Source of the DNA: Cladopsammia gracilis
Lineage: Eukaryota; Cnidaria; Anthozoa; Scleractinia; Dendrophylliidae
Reading direction: 5' to 3'
DNA: 64,000 bases
Assembly (NCBI GenBank): GCA_022457155.1
Contig: JAJGOT010000257.1
Span: 702,501 to 766,500 of the forward strand
Made by a program: the position numbers and the translations under genes. Below, one piece after another: positions 32,376 to 44,200 of the stretch. The notes beneath the pieces were generated by a model, which was not told the origin of the DNA, made no database searches, and was given only the letters and a program-made list of their open reading frames with translations. The stretch's first letter is position 1. Each line of letters opens with the position of its first letter.

Positions 32376-34970
32376 AAATTTGGCCGCGCGATACAAACGT
32401 CTGTGAAATTTGCCGACTTTGCGGAGCTATATCTCCACTATTTTAAAAGATATCGCTTTTAAACTCGGCCACTTTACTGATTGTGAGATGCTTTACCCAG
32501 CAGTGTCGATGGATTTTTGCTATCAGACAAATATAAAAATTTAGAAAAACCGTGACAAGGTCTAAATATGTCTAATCGCCGTCGTGATGGAAGGCCGAAG
32601 TTACCTGGCTCTTTGAAGTTTATTCGCCTGAGAAAATCTGTCTTTGACCTCTGGAGAACAAGAAAACAAGCTCTTGGATTTGAAAAAAACTACGGACAGC
32701 GAGTTTGCGGAATTCCTGTTGCACCGAATGGTTGGAAACGAACGCAACTCGCCTTTTTTACATTTCAAGTGAATGCAGCGGCAACCAGACGAGCAATTTT
32801 TGTTTGCCACTTTTCAAAGACAGGCACCTCGACCATTCTTTCGGGCACAAGCTCCTTTACAAGAACAAGTCACCACCGCCTAAATGAACATAAAGGATAG
32901 GGGAAAATAAAAGAGTAAATCTTTACGCGAACAAATGAAGCTGACTGATCCGACATTGAATGTTTGAACGTGGATTTGTCATCTACGTGTTCATCTTCCT
33001 AATTCTCGTCTTCTTCATTCTCCGGATTGACGATTGACCCGTAAGCATTTACTCTTACTGGCGATTCAGCATCGTCGAGTGATTCGTCTGTTTCCCAGAT
33101 AAATGAGGTACTTTCTAGACGAATAGCGCGTGTATAGCGCAAAAACACCGCTCGATGAATTTCTCGCGAGCATATGTCTAGTGTTTGAGAAATGCCGGAT
33201 AAAAATAGTTGACCAATCAGAGTACGCCATTTAACAATACCGCGATTTGAAAACAAAAACAAACGATCGCAATGCATCCCGGATGGAAATGGCCTTTAAG
33301 ACCACAAGGGCACCCTACGAAGAATGTATTCGGGAAGGCTGTTGGAATGGTGGTCTCCTGTTTTTCCACATCATTGTTGTGTAATTAAATATCATTGTTA
33401 ATTAATTAAATTTAATGTCTTGAACATTGTTTATTTTATCAATTTAAATTTAAATCACTTATAAATCAATTTAATTTAAATCAATTTAAATCACTTATAA
33501 ATCAATATGAAATATCAATATATGGTGTTTTGTTAATAGGTTTGGTCACTATCATGAGAAATCTTTTAAAAAAGCAGACGAGGTTCTTGTCTTGTCATCA
33601 AGTTAGCAAAACATTCACCAAGCCTAAACTAAACTAAACAATCAATTTTGTAAACTCCGTTTCATTGACATTAAACTACATGTATGTACTTGTTAAAGTC
33701 CTTTTCAACATTCATGTTTAAATTATTATGATATTTACTGTCTTTTTACAGAGTGCAACAGAGATCCTTTTCTTGTTATGAGGATTCTACTTCAACTAAG
33801 CGGGTAAATGTTATGCTTGGATCTTGTTTATCACTAGATACAGCTCCTTTGTTTAGCACCTACAAGGCAAAAACAACAAAGATGAAATTTAATTAATGAC
33901 TTTGAACTTCTTGTAATCATTGTTTTTTAATTACCGTGGTCAGTACACTTAGGGACGAACCATTAGACTTGTGAGAGGTGAAAGGATAGGCCTAGGGTGA
34001 CTTTATCTGTCCTCGAAATTTTTTTCTTTAGCTGTGTCGCCGCTGAAATTTGCTAACTTGAGCTTTCGGGATATTTTTTTCCAAGAGTTTTTCCATGTCT
34101 TTTTTCAAAATCACCCTCCACCCCCCTCTAAAGTCTAGTAGTTCGCCCCTTAGCTGTGATAACAGTGCACCCTATAGATAACATTAGCAGCGTCTGTAGA
34201 GACAGAACAGCTTGTTTACAGGTACGTTATAAAATGAAAGTACTTTCAATCAAGTATAGAGATAGATAACATAAGATCACAAATGGCAGCTTGTGTCGAT
34301 ATGACGCTAGGTTTTTTTTTTTTCAAGCCTTTGTAACATAAAGGAGGGTCTTACAGAGTCAACTGGACTATTTCATATAAAGATTTATATATTTTAGCAT
34401 TTTTGTTTCTATTTCCATTTTTATTCTATATCACTGTATGATTTCACGTCTTCCTTTTCCCGTCCGTTCAGCAGAATTTGATTTCGTATAACATCTAGAA
34501 CAGCTAAGTCTGTTCCTTCAAGTTATTGAACTAATCAGTTTACTTCCAATTTTTTTTACATATTTCAAAATTTACTTGGAAAAACGCTTCCCTAACACAG
34601 CAGATCTTCAAGAACAATGTACTGTCTCCGAGCGACATTTTACATTTAGAAAAGGCGCTATATAAAAAAAAACTCTTTCCTGTCATTGGAACTCAAAGCA
34701 TTGCGAAGGGCATTATACTATTTAATCGGTAATCACTGCAAGGAGTAAAACTCGGTACTATGTTAGTAAGCGATTGTGGGAATGTTGCACCGACTGATGG
34801 GTTACGCAGTATAACACATTTTTAACAATCGAATCGACATAAATAACAGTAAGAGATTGTCTACGACACAGAAAATGATCTGACAGCATTCTCAGAACAT
34901 TGAATTCCCTTCGTTAAGGAGGGTGCACATATTCTCAAAACAGGGACAATGTACTTACATTGCGAGTCAT
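32376..34970 (-). other. Unit 3 and 3' flank of gene 2
   Basis: Third copy of the duplicated segment, continuous with gene 2. It is also related to 56500-58249 downstream of gene 3. On the minus strand a donor AAT|GTAAGT starts 17 nt after the gene 2 stop, and an acceptor-like CCTTGTAG|GTGCTAA lies near 33859. Both are conserved in gene 3, suggesting a 3'-UTR intron. Confidence 0.5.
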
Positions 34971-37900
34971 CTATTCGCTTCCACCAAATTGCAGAGTGAC
35001 GTCATCACCAATGAGTACAAACGGTGCCCAGTACTTAACTGCACTAAATCCGTTAGATTCTCTCATGCTGTTCATGGCTTGGTTCAGAGATTCGCTAGCA
35101 CTATTTCCTTTTACAAGTTGCTGATAGAACATTTTCATGAACTTTAGAGTAGCCTCGTCATCAATCGCCCACAATGACACCAGAACAGAACGAGCACCAG
35201 CACCCAAAAATGCCCGTGCTATGCCAACCACGCCCTCAGCCTTGATCTCACCACGAGCACTGTGACAGCAACTAAGCACAACCAGTCTTGCTCGTACCTG
35301 AACACGCAGTACATCTCTCATTGTTAAAATATAATCCACCTCACCGGTCTTTGGTGCCAAGGCAATTTCGCCTGTTTCCATTTTACCATGTGCGGCGATG
35401 TGCACCAAAGCAACCGAACCGAGTCGTCTAAACACTTCATCCTTTGTTGCCTGTTTTCCAATGAGCGGCGTACTGCCAAGCATTCTTCCAATGATCTCTA
35501 CTTCCTCTCTGGCGCATGGCAGCTCCGGTAGATTTGTAACTTCTTGCACCCATGGATCTCCCACCAGAAGCGCACCAGACCTACTGTAGTAATCTGCTGG
35601 ACAGTCCGCGATCAGTTTTAAACTGGTCAGGGATGGAATCACGCGAATTCTAAACGATTCACAAAGGTACGTCGAATTCGTTCCCTTCAATGCCGCAAAA
35701 GGAGCCAAGCATAATGGTCCCTGGGGGACGAATATAAGTTCACCTTCAAGAAGCAGGTCTTGGATAGGCTCAATGATTGTGTCGTACAAAGTACTTAAGG
35801 CACTTTTTTGAAGGTTAAAGGGTTGGGTTTCACTGTAATCGGGAGGGGATCTTTCAGCTGCCGGCTTTTTATCCCTCGTCGTATCAAATGAGCGATCCTC
35901 GCATTTCACATCATCTCTTGCACCAATTTCTTGACCCGCAATCTGCACAAGAGACTGAAGACGAGTGATGACGTCATCACACGAACTGATTTGTTTTCTT
36001 CTTAATTCAATGTTCTTTCCTTTCTGGCAAACCCAGAAAATTATTTCTTGCTCTCCAATCGCAATAAATATTGTATTCGGAGGAAGGCAACTTAATAGTT
36101 CGTGAATAGTTTCCATTTCCCTTCCTGATCCAGCATCGGTCGTTTCAAATGCATAATTCAATTCCATAAGATCTTTTAGAGCCTGTGCACGTCCTTGTTC
36201 GGCAGAAAACAGAGCCTCCATAACCTTGCCTTGCTTTAATAACAGACGCCATAAACGAGCGTACGCTTCCTGGTAAGTATTACGTAGGCCTATTTTCCAC
36301 TTGTCCTTGGACTTTAGACGATCCCTAATATTATTGAACGTTTTTACACTGCCTTGGCAAAAGTAAACAGCCTCACAAACACGGCCCAGATATTGAAAGC
36401 AAACACCTAGAGAATAAAACGACTTGGCAATTCCAATACTGTCTCCCAATTCTTTCGCAATTTTCAGGTGACGTTCATGGTAGTCTATGGCGGTTTTAAA
36501 ATCTCCGAGACTTTGATGGACGTTGCCAAGACTCCCATATGCGTTTCCTTCTTCCAACTTCTCTCCCAATTCTTTCGCATTTTTCAATTGACGTTCATGG
36601 TAGTCTATGGCTGTTTTAAAATCTCCGAGACATTGATGGAATTTGCCAAGACTCCCATACGCGCTTCCTTCGCCCGACTTCTCTCCCAATTCGTTCGCAA
36701 TTTTCAAGTGACGTTCATGGTAGTCTATGGCTCTTTCAAAATCTCCGAGACTTTGATGGGCGTTGCCAAGATTCCCATACGCGATTCCTTCTTCCGACAT
36801 CTCTCCTAATTCTTTTGCAATTTTCAGGTGACGTTCATGGTAGTCTATGGCTGTTTCAAAATCTCCGAGACTTTGATGGGCGTTGCCAAGATTCCCATAC
36901 GCGCTTCCTTCTCCCGGCTTGTCTCCCAATTCTTTCGCAATTTTCAGGTGACGTTCAAGGTAGTCTATAGCTGTTTTAAAATCTCCGAGACTTTGATGGG
37001 CGTTGCCAAGACTCCCATACGCGATTCCTTCATGGAACTTCTCTCCCAATTCTTTCGCAATTTTCAGGCGACGTTCCTGGTAGTCTATGGCTGTTTTAAA
37101 ATCACCAAGTTTTTGATAGGCGTTGCCAAGATTTCCATACGCGTTTCCTTCTCTCGACTTCTCTCCCAATTCTTTCGCAATTTTCAAGCGACGTTCGTGG
37201 TAGTCTATGGCTGTTTTAAAATCTCCGAGACTTTGATGGGCGTTGCCAAGATTTCCATAGGCGCTTCCTTCTCCCGACATCTCTCCTAATTCTTTTGCAA
37301 TTTTCAGGTGACGTTCGTGGTGGTCTATGGCTGTTTTAAAATGTCCAAGACTTTGATGGGCGTTGCCAAGATTCCCATACGTGCGTCCTTCTCCCGACTT
37401 ATCTCCCAATTCTTTCGCAATTTTCAGGTGACGTTCATAGTAATCTATGGCTGTTTCAAAATCTCCGAGACTTTGATGGGCGTTGCCAAGATTCCCATAC
37501 GCGGTTCCTTCATGGAACTTCTCTCCCAATTCTTTCACAATTTTCAGCGCACGTTCATAGTAATCTATGGCTGTTTTAAAATCTCCGAGACTTAGATAGG
37601 CGTTGCCAAGATTCCCATACGCGCCTCCTTCTCCCGACTTGTCTCCCAATTCTTTCGCAATTTTCAGGTGACGTTTTTGGTAATCTATGGCTGTTTTAAA
37701 ATCTCCGAGACTTTGATGGCCGTTGCCAAGATTCCCATACGCGCTTCCTTCTCCCGACTTCTCTCCCAATTCTTTCGCAATTTTCAGGTGACGTTCATAG
37801 TAATCTATGGCTGTTTTAAAATCTCCGAGACTGTGATGGGGGGTGCCAAGATTCCCATACGCCATTCCTTCTCGTGACTTGTCTCCCAATTCTTTCGCAA

Positions 37901-38267
37901 TTTTTAGGTCACGTTCAAGGTAGTCTATGGCTCTTTTAAAATCTCCGAGATCGCGATAGACGATGCCAAGATTCCCATATACCCGTCCTTCTGCAGCTTT
38001 ATGTCTGACTTGTTTTGCTAATTTTAGAGAACGTTCAAAGTAGTCTATGGCTGTTTTCAAATCTCCGAGGCGATAATACGTTTTACCAAGGTGACCATAG
38101 GCGTTTAACTTTGCAGCCCAGTCTCCCGTTTGTTTGGCAAATTTTAAATAATGTTCAAAGCAGTTTATATCTCGTTTGATATCTTGTGGGATATGGTCAT
38201 AGTTGTATCTAAGTTGACCAGGAGCGCTAATGTTCTCAGCTCTGTCAAAGACATCTGCGCAAGTTTT
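34971..38267 (-). CDS. Gene 2 coding exon 5 (TPR array + CHAT)
   Basis: 3297 nt, open throughout, from the acceptor TTTGACAG at 38268 to TAG at 34971. It starts [14 protein letters not shown]. The 120-bp TPR units are so similar that the other strand also stays open for long stretches. After the array come the linker [20 protein letters not shown] and then the CHAT start [13 protein letters not shown]. Confidence 0.9.
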   Translation of the reverse strand, partial: KTCADVFDRAENISAPGQLRYNYDHIPQDIKRDINCFEHYLKFAKQTGDWAAKLNAYGHLGKTYYRLGDLKTAIDYFERSLKLAKQVRHKAAEGRVYGNLGIVYRDLGDFKRAIDYLERDLKIAKELGDKSREGMAYGNLGTPHHSLGDFKTAIDYYERHLKIAKELGEKSGEGSAYGNLGNGHQSLGDFKTAIDYQKRHLKIAKELGDKSGEGGAYGNLGNAYLSLGDFKTAIDYYERALKIVKELGEKFHEGTAYGNLGNAHQSLGDFETAIDYYERHLKIAKELGDKSGEGRTYGNLGNAHQSLGHFKTAIDHHERHLKIAKELGEMSGEGSAYGNLGNAHQSLGDFKTAIDYHERRLKIAKELGEKSREGNAYGNLGNAYQKLGDFKTAIDYQERRLKIAKELGEKFHEGIAYGSLGNAHQSLGDFKTAIDYLERHLKIAKELGDKPGEGSAYGNLGNAHQSLGDFETAIDYHERHLKIAKELGEMSEEGIAYGNLGNAHQSLGDFERAIDYHERHLKIANELGEKSGEGSAYGSLGKFHQCLGDFKTAIDYHERQLKNAKELGEKLEEGNAYGSLGNVHQSLGDFKTAIDYHERHLKIAKELGDSIGIAKSFYSLGVCFQYLGRVCEAVYFCQGSVKTFNNIRDRLKSKDKWKIGLRNTYQEAYARLWRLLLKQGKVMEALFSAEQGRAQALKDLMELNYAFETTDAGSGREMETIHELLSCLPPNTIFIAIGEQEIIFWVCQKGKNIELRRKQISSCDDVITRLQSLVQIAGQEIGARDDVKCEDRSFDTTRDKKPAAERSPPDYSETQPFNLQKSALSTLYDTIIEPIQDLLLEGELIFVPQGPLCLAPFAALKGTNSTYLCESFRIRVIPSLTSLKLIADCPADYYSRSGALLVGDPWVQEVTNLPELPCAREEVEIIGRMLGSTPLIGKQATKDEVFRRLGSVALVHIAAHGKMETGEIALAPKTGEVDYILTMRDVLRVQVRARLVVLSCCHSARGEIKAEGVVGIARAFLGAGARSVLVSLWAIDDEATLKFMKMFYQQLVKGNSASESLNQAMNSMRESNGFSAVKYWAPFVLIGDDVTLQFGGSE

Positions 38268-41200
38268 CTGTCAAACAAAGACATCATTTATCTTAAAATT
38301 AGTTAATTGACCATATTGAAACAAATCATGCATTTTTAACTGGTTGTTCCATATTGTGAGAGGCGAAATCAATTCCCATTAACTCAGCTTACTAAACCGT
38401 CAAATGAAGTAATCACTAAATCCTGCAAATCACTGTAACTACAGCTCTTATTAGCCATTGTTTTGTTAACGCTCGTTTATAGGTTAGGATGATGGCGTAA
38501 AGTACATTCGGACATTTACATGGAATATATATAATTCATTCATTTAGCGTGTTAATCAAGTAACTTAAATTAGCTTAATGTATGGCAGCTGTTTTATCAC
38601 CGTAAACTAATTGTATATACAGAGCTACGTTTGTATCACTCCTCAACCATTGTCTAGTCATGTCTAGTGTTAGTGACCGATTTATTCGTGTTTGAAGGGA
38701 AACACATATCACTGCCTTATTCCTTCTTGTGATATGTGTTTCCCCTCAAGCATTGTCTATAGTTGACCGATTTATTCGTGTTTGATTTCCACACATCGTA
38801 AAACGCATTAAGGATAGGCATTCCATTATTTTGTACTGTATTTTTTAGCGGATGGCATAAAAAAAATCTCCTGAACAAGGGAAACACTTATCACTACCCT
38901 AGTCCTTATTAGTGATATGTGTCGGCGTTCGATTTTCGAAGAGGACGTTGCTATTCAGAGTATAACTTCAGCGAATTGTTGATATATACCAAGAAGGCAT
39001 TCACCCTACGGCTTCACTGTAGTAATATTTGTGAATTCGCTCTCCTAATGCTGGACCAGCTGCAATATTAGAAAACTGCAAACTCACACCCAATCCGCCT
39101 TTTTGTTTTTCATGTTGTAATGCCTATGCCATTTGAAGGCTTGGATACAAAGCTTCAGTGTTTTGTGTTTCCCAACGGGGGAAACAGATATCACTAGTGA
39201 CATGTGTTCGGGGGAACACATACATATCACTGTGACAGCGGCATCACTGCGGTATATAAGTTAAATAAATGACATGAAAACATCTTAGCGTGACATAAAT
39301 ATGCATTGTGTATGACGACCGGGTGATGTAATGCACTGGGGAATTACCAACAAAGGTTTACAGCTGAGTGAGTGAGCAATGACAGCGATCGAGCGACATT
39401 TTCACCTAAATGCTACAAAATCCATTCCACCGATACACAGATCGGTTTTAATTTTTCATACTTAGTTTAAAGTCAAAAAAACATCTTAGCGTGATATAAG
39501 TATGCATTGTGTGAAACGAAACTGTCTAGACAACTAAAAGACGTAATAAGCTGGGGAATTAAAGAACGTTTACATCACAGTGATTAATCGAGTGAAAATT
39601 GGCATATTTGCCACCGTTTTCTATATCTACTTTTATTATTCAACTGCACTCAGTAGAGTACAAATAACACCCAAAACGAGTACAAATATCTCACGGTATT
39701 TGTACTCCAGAAGACCGGTTTGACCGGTTTTTCACAAACGTTACTTCGAGCATTAGTCTTACGTAAGCGGTGAAAAAATGGCTGAAATTGTTCCCAAACT
39801 AGAACGGTCAAAACTGAGAAAATCTAGGAAAAGTCGACGGGATCTATTGATGTTTTTACCCCAAAAAATCCAAACAATTACGCGTTTAATCACACAAAGT
39901 CTTTCTTCGCTGTACAAAAAGTACACGCGAGCAAACAACTACACGACTGACAATTCGTCATCATTTTTTTTAATAAAGCGCGCGCGCTGACAAACAATTT
40001 CAAATAGCGCGCGCACGACAAACTTGAAAAAGTAAGAAATATTAAAACGGTGTTCATGACTAAGTTGAATAATAAATCTCTTATTGGACGGTTTAGTGTG
40101 TAGTATCGTGGGATATTTTTACTCGTCTCTTGTATTTTGACTCGCCCTACGGGCTCGCCAAAATACAGCGAGACTCGTAAAAATATCCCACGATACTACA
40201 CACTAAACCGTCCAATAAGATATATATATCTCGTTCAACGCTTCGCTTATTCACGAGATAAAAAGGGTTCCTTTGAATAAAAGCTGTCGAGACGTTTCAA
40301 CTTTATTAGAAAGGTTAATTGATAAAGGTTAGACTGTATTGATAGTCATTATCTAGAGATCTCACATGGGATTTTTTAAAACCCTGAGTGTTAAAATTGA
40401 TATTATTAACTACTGGATAATAAATGTAAAAAAATAATAATAATTAAATACCCAGCAAATATCCGTGGAATGCGAGAGAATATAAAATTTCTGGGTTATT
40501 TTTTTATTAATATCCATCAATTAAGCTGGACGTTTTTGTAAAAGATAACAAAATGCGTGGATTTATGATTTGAAAATCACTGTTTTAGGTTTATGCTTTC
40601 ACAGGTTAGTAAAGATATATATGTATTAAACCGAAAACAGTGAATAGACGCATTGTAGCAATCTCCACTTAGTATTCACGACTTAAGTACATCACTTTAA
40701 AATCTGTAAAATCACGCGATTAATAAATTTATTATAGCGGCTGAGCTGATGGATACTAGATTGTTTTATATTGGATGATAAGAAACTTAATTGTGCCGGT
40801 ATTTTATGGGCGTGATGCTAAAAGTTTATTCTGCTTCTTGTTCCTATAAGGGAATTATAAAGTGTTGCAAATTACATTATACAAGCGACTCCTGCCAGAA
40901 TTCATAGTTTTTGCTGGAAGTACAGTGTTTTGATAATCAGTTAATAGCAAAGCTCTCGCGGGCCGAAGGCCCGCTGCGGAGCCCCATACTCATATAACGT
41001 AAACCTACGCGCGTCATATTTTATGGTCATGGCCAGCGAAATGTTTCGCGGGCGCGTCGTGTGCTCGCCGCTGCCCGCCGCCGCCCGCCGTTGGGCAGGA
41101 CTAGCTCGCGGGCGCGTATTACGTCGCAAAACATGCGCGTATGACGTCACACAACATCCGGGATCTTAGCAATTTTGAAACCAAAGCGAGGCTTTGTTTT

Positions 41201-44200
41201 TCGCGCGGTTACATGGCCGAATGTCACGTCACCTGGGAAGACACTTTGATGTTTTACTGTCTTTACTAAGCGGAGAAAACCGTTTAAATTAAGTTATGAT
41301 CCGCATAAGAAGGATAGCGCTGAACGGCAATGCACGATGGAATGTCAACTATTTTCATTGTTACAACTAGTGATCTCATTGGCCTAGACTCAAAAACCGC
41401 TAAAAAGTTAAGGTTCAAGGTGCAGTAAGTCTATTTTTTTAAGGTTTCAAGTATTTTAAGATCCTGCACAACATACAATTTTTAAAAGATATTGTATTTG
41501 GGGATCTTCATCAAGCCAAATTAGTAGCTATTGTCTTGCCAAAAATAGAGATAAAATCAAACAGGAGCAAGGCTGATACTATTTTGAACATTAAACGCGA
41601 CAACGGCATGATAGAGCCCAAACTGAAAGCAAAAATGCAACCGTGGACAGCTGTTTCGACCTAGTTGGGTCTCGTCAGTATACACCATCTCGTCACTATA
41701 CACCGTGCTGACGAGACCCAACCAGGTTAGGGTTAGAGTTGCATTTTGGCTTTCAGTTTGGGCTCTATCTTGTCGTTGTCGCGTTAAGTGTCCTACGTTG
41801 TATCACCTTTGCTTCTGTCTGATTTTGTGAGGATTTGTTAAGCACATTATATATTGTTTGCACTAATGCATGCATCTGTTGTGGAGTGGCTGTCTTTAAA
41901 ATAAACTTGAGCTGATGATGTGGGCAATCAGCTAAGAGTTGATGAAGACCACGGTTGTTCTTTACTACTCGAGGCATAATGGTATAATGAGCTAACGGTA
42001 GAAAGTTGCAGTCTTTTATCATTGATGTTTCCTTTGTTGTAAAAGATAATTATTGAAGTGGTGGTGGTGGTGGTGATTGTGGCGGTGGAGTTAAAAATAA
42101 CTATTGCAGTAATGGCAGTGCGGTGGTGGTGGTGGAGTTGAAAATAATTGTTGTATTGGTGGTTGCGGTGTTGGGACAGGATTTTTTTTGTAGTGGCGGT
42201 GGAGGAGTTGAAAATAATTAATGAACTGGTGGTGGTGGTGGTCGAGTTAATTGAAATAATTTTCGAAGTGGTGGTGGTGGAGGAGGGAACTGTGGTGGTG
42301 GTGGTGGGGGAATTAATCGTAGATCGTAGGTTGAAGCCATTATAAAAGTGAAAATCGGACGTTGTGTTCAGTTTTCGTTAAGCTTTCGTTAAGGTTACAG
42401 AGTACCTTCAGATCGAAAATTTATTGAAAATTTTTTTTTGACGTCAAAATAAAGTTTACAGAACTTTCATCCAAAAAAATTATCGAAAAATAGTAAAAAT
42501 TGACGGAGAAATGACGGTATAACTTTTCTGGGCGGAGTTTGTTTATGAAGCGATATGTTTTTTAAGCGCTGTTTTCTCAAAGTTAATTTTTCGCTTGTTG
42601 GGGACACTTTAAAGAGCTACAACTCAAAGGGAATTTGTTCGATTTTCCTCAAATTTGGACAGAAGCTAGGCTAACATATAATCAACAAAAATATTTCGGC
42701 GAATTTCTTATTTCCGAAAACGTTTTCGTCAAGAGCCATTTCCGTGCGATCATTCTAATTTTTTTTCTCCCTTTTCCAAAAATATTCTGTAACTTTTCAC
42801 TGCAATTTAATATGGGAAATCGCCGGCACGTTTTTTTAGCGCTTTGTGTCCGGAAACCCGAGAACAAATCAAATTAGCAAAATACAATAATCGCTTTGAG
42901 TTATAACGTTTTAAAGCTGATTCGGACGTTCGAATTTAGACGTCGTAAAAAAGTCGACAATTCATTTTATTACCAAATGGTTTCCATATTTAGATAGCCA
43001 GCTCTATAAGCTTTAATTTGATATCTGGGTTTAGGTATATTAAGTGTAATCTTAAGACGCTAGAGCTGTTATACTGGAGACACCCCCGAAGGTACACTGT
43101 AACCTTAAGGTAACATGAATTGGTCCTATTTGGTCCTTTTCAAGAACCAGCGGATAAAACTGCAAAATGGGAAAATTCCGTTCTTTATACAACGGTATGA
43201 AGAAGCCGTGCGGAGAGCTTTTGGTTATCTCTTGGTTGATTTAAAGACAACAACCCTGGATAACTGCAGGTTGCGAACAAATGTACTACCTGGTGAAGAA
43301 AGATTTCATCAACTCGGGATACAACCCAATGTTTCACAGGAACTATTGCAGTATCTCAAGCAGCAGAACCTAGCGACAGCAATGCAACAACTGCGAGATA
43401 ATATGGATGGCCTACTCTCCCGTACAGATCTTGGAGAAAACGAAAAAGCTAGGCAGTATGTACAGCTACAAAATATTCCAACATCAGATGAATTCAAGAA
43501 TTAAAGGACCAGAAACAATACAACCGAAAGAGGGTAGAAAGGTTTCTACCAATCTACCTGCCTCCATTCAAGAACCAGTAGTTCAAGCGCTAGTGGTCTT
43601 ATTAGCAACCCCAGTTCTAGTAGTTCAAGCGCTAGTGGTCTTATCAGCAACCCCAGTTCTAGCGCCAGGGGCAGTACCAGCGGCGACCCCAGTCAAAATC
43701 TCGGCTCCTATTCCACCCAACATCTTAACACCCTCTCCTACAGTGGAAATTTCATCGGCGTCAAATCGAAAACGAAAACTTCCTTGATTTCAGTTTAGAA
43801 ATTACTTGGATGATGACGTTCCAAAACGATCTCGCCGTAATCGATAATGAAAAAGACGAAAGCGATAAATTCCGTCATTATTAGTTGTGTATTCGAGTTA
43901 AAGGATTGAAATATATTTTTTTACTGCACTAAATGCCTGTCCACGAATATCTTGTTTTAGTAACTATAGCATTCGATTAGAGTTGGTAATCCGAGTTTAT
44001 TCTACGCGCTTTCGTTTACATCTGGGTCCATTCAAGCGATGTATTCGTATTGAATTTTTGGAGTGACGCTCATTTCTAAAGAAATGATAAGTAGGCGGGG
44101 CGGTTACCGCCTACTTATGATGGCAATGTATTTTTGGGCGCCACTTCAATTATTTTTGCGTCATAATTTATTCTCCATAAATTAATGTGAATCTTGATCT

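Noticed and set aside
42148..42345. Val/Leu-rich open frame
   Set aside because: Low-complexity (GTG)n tract.
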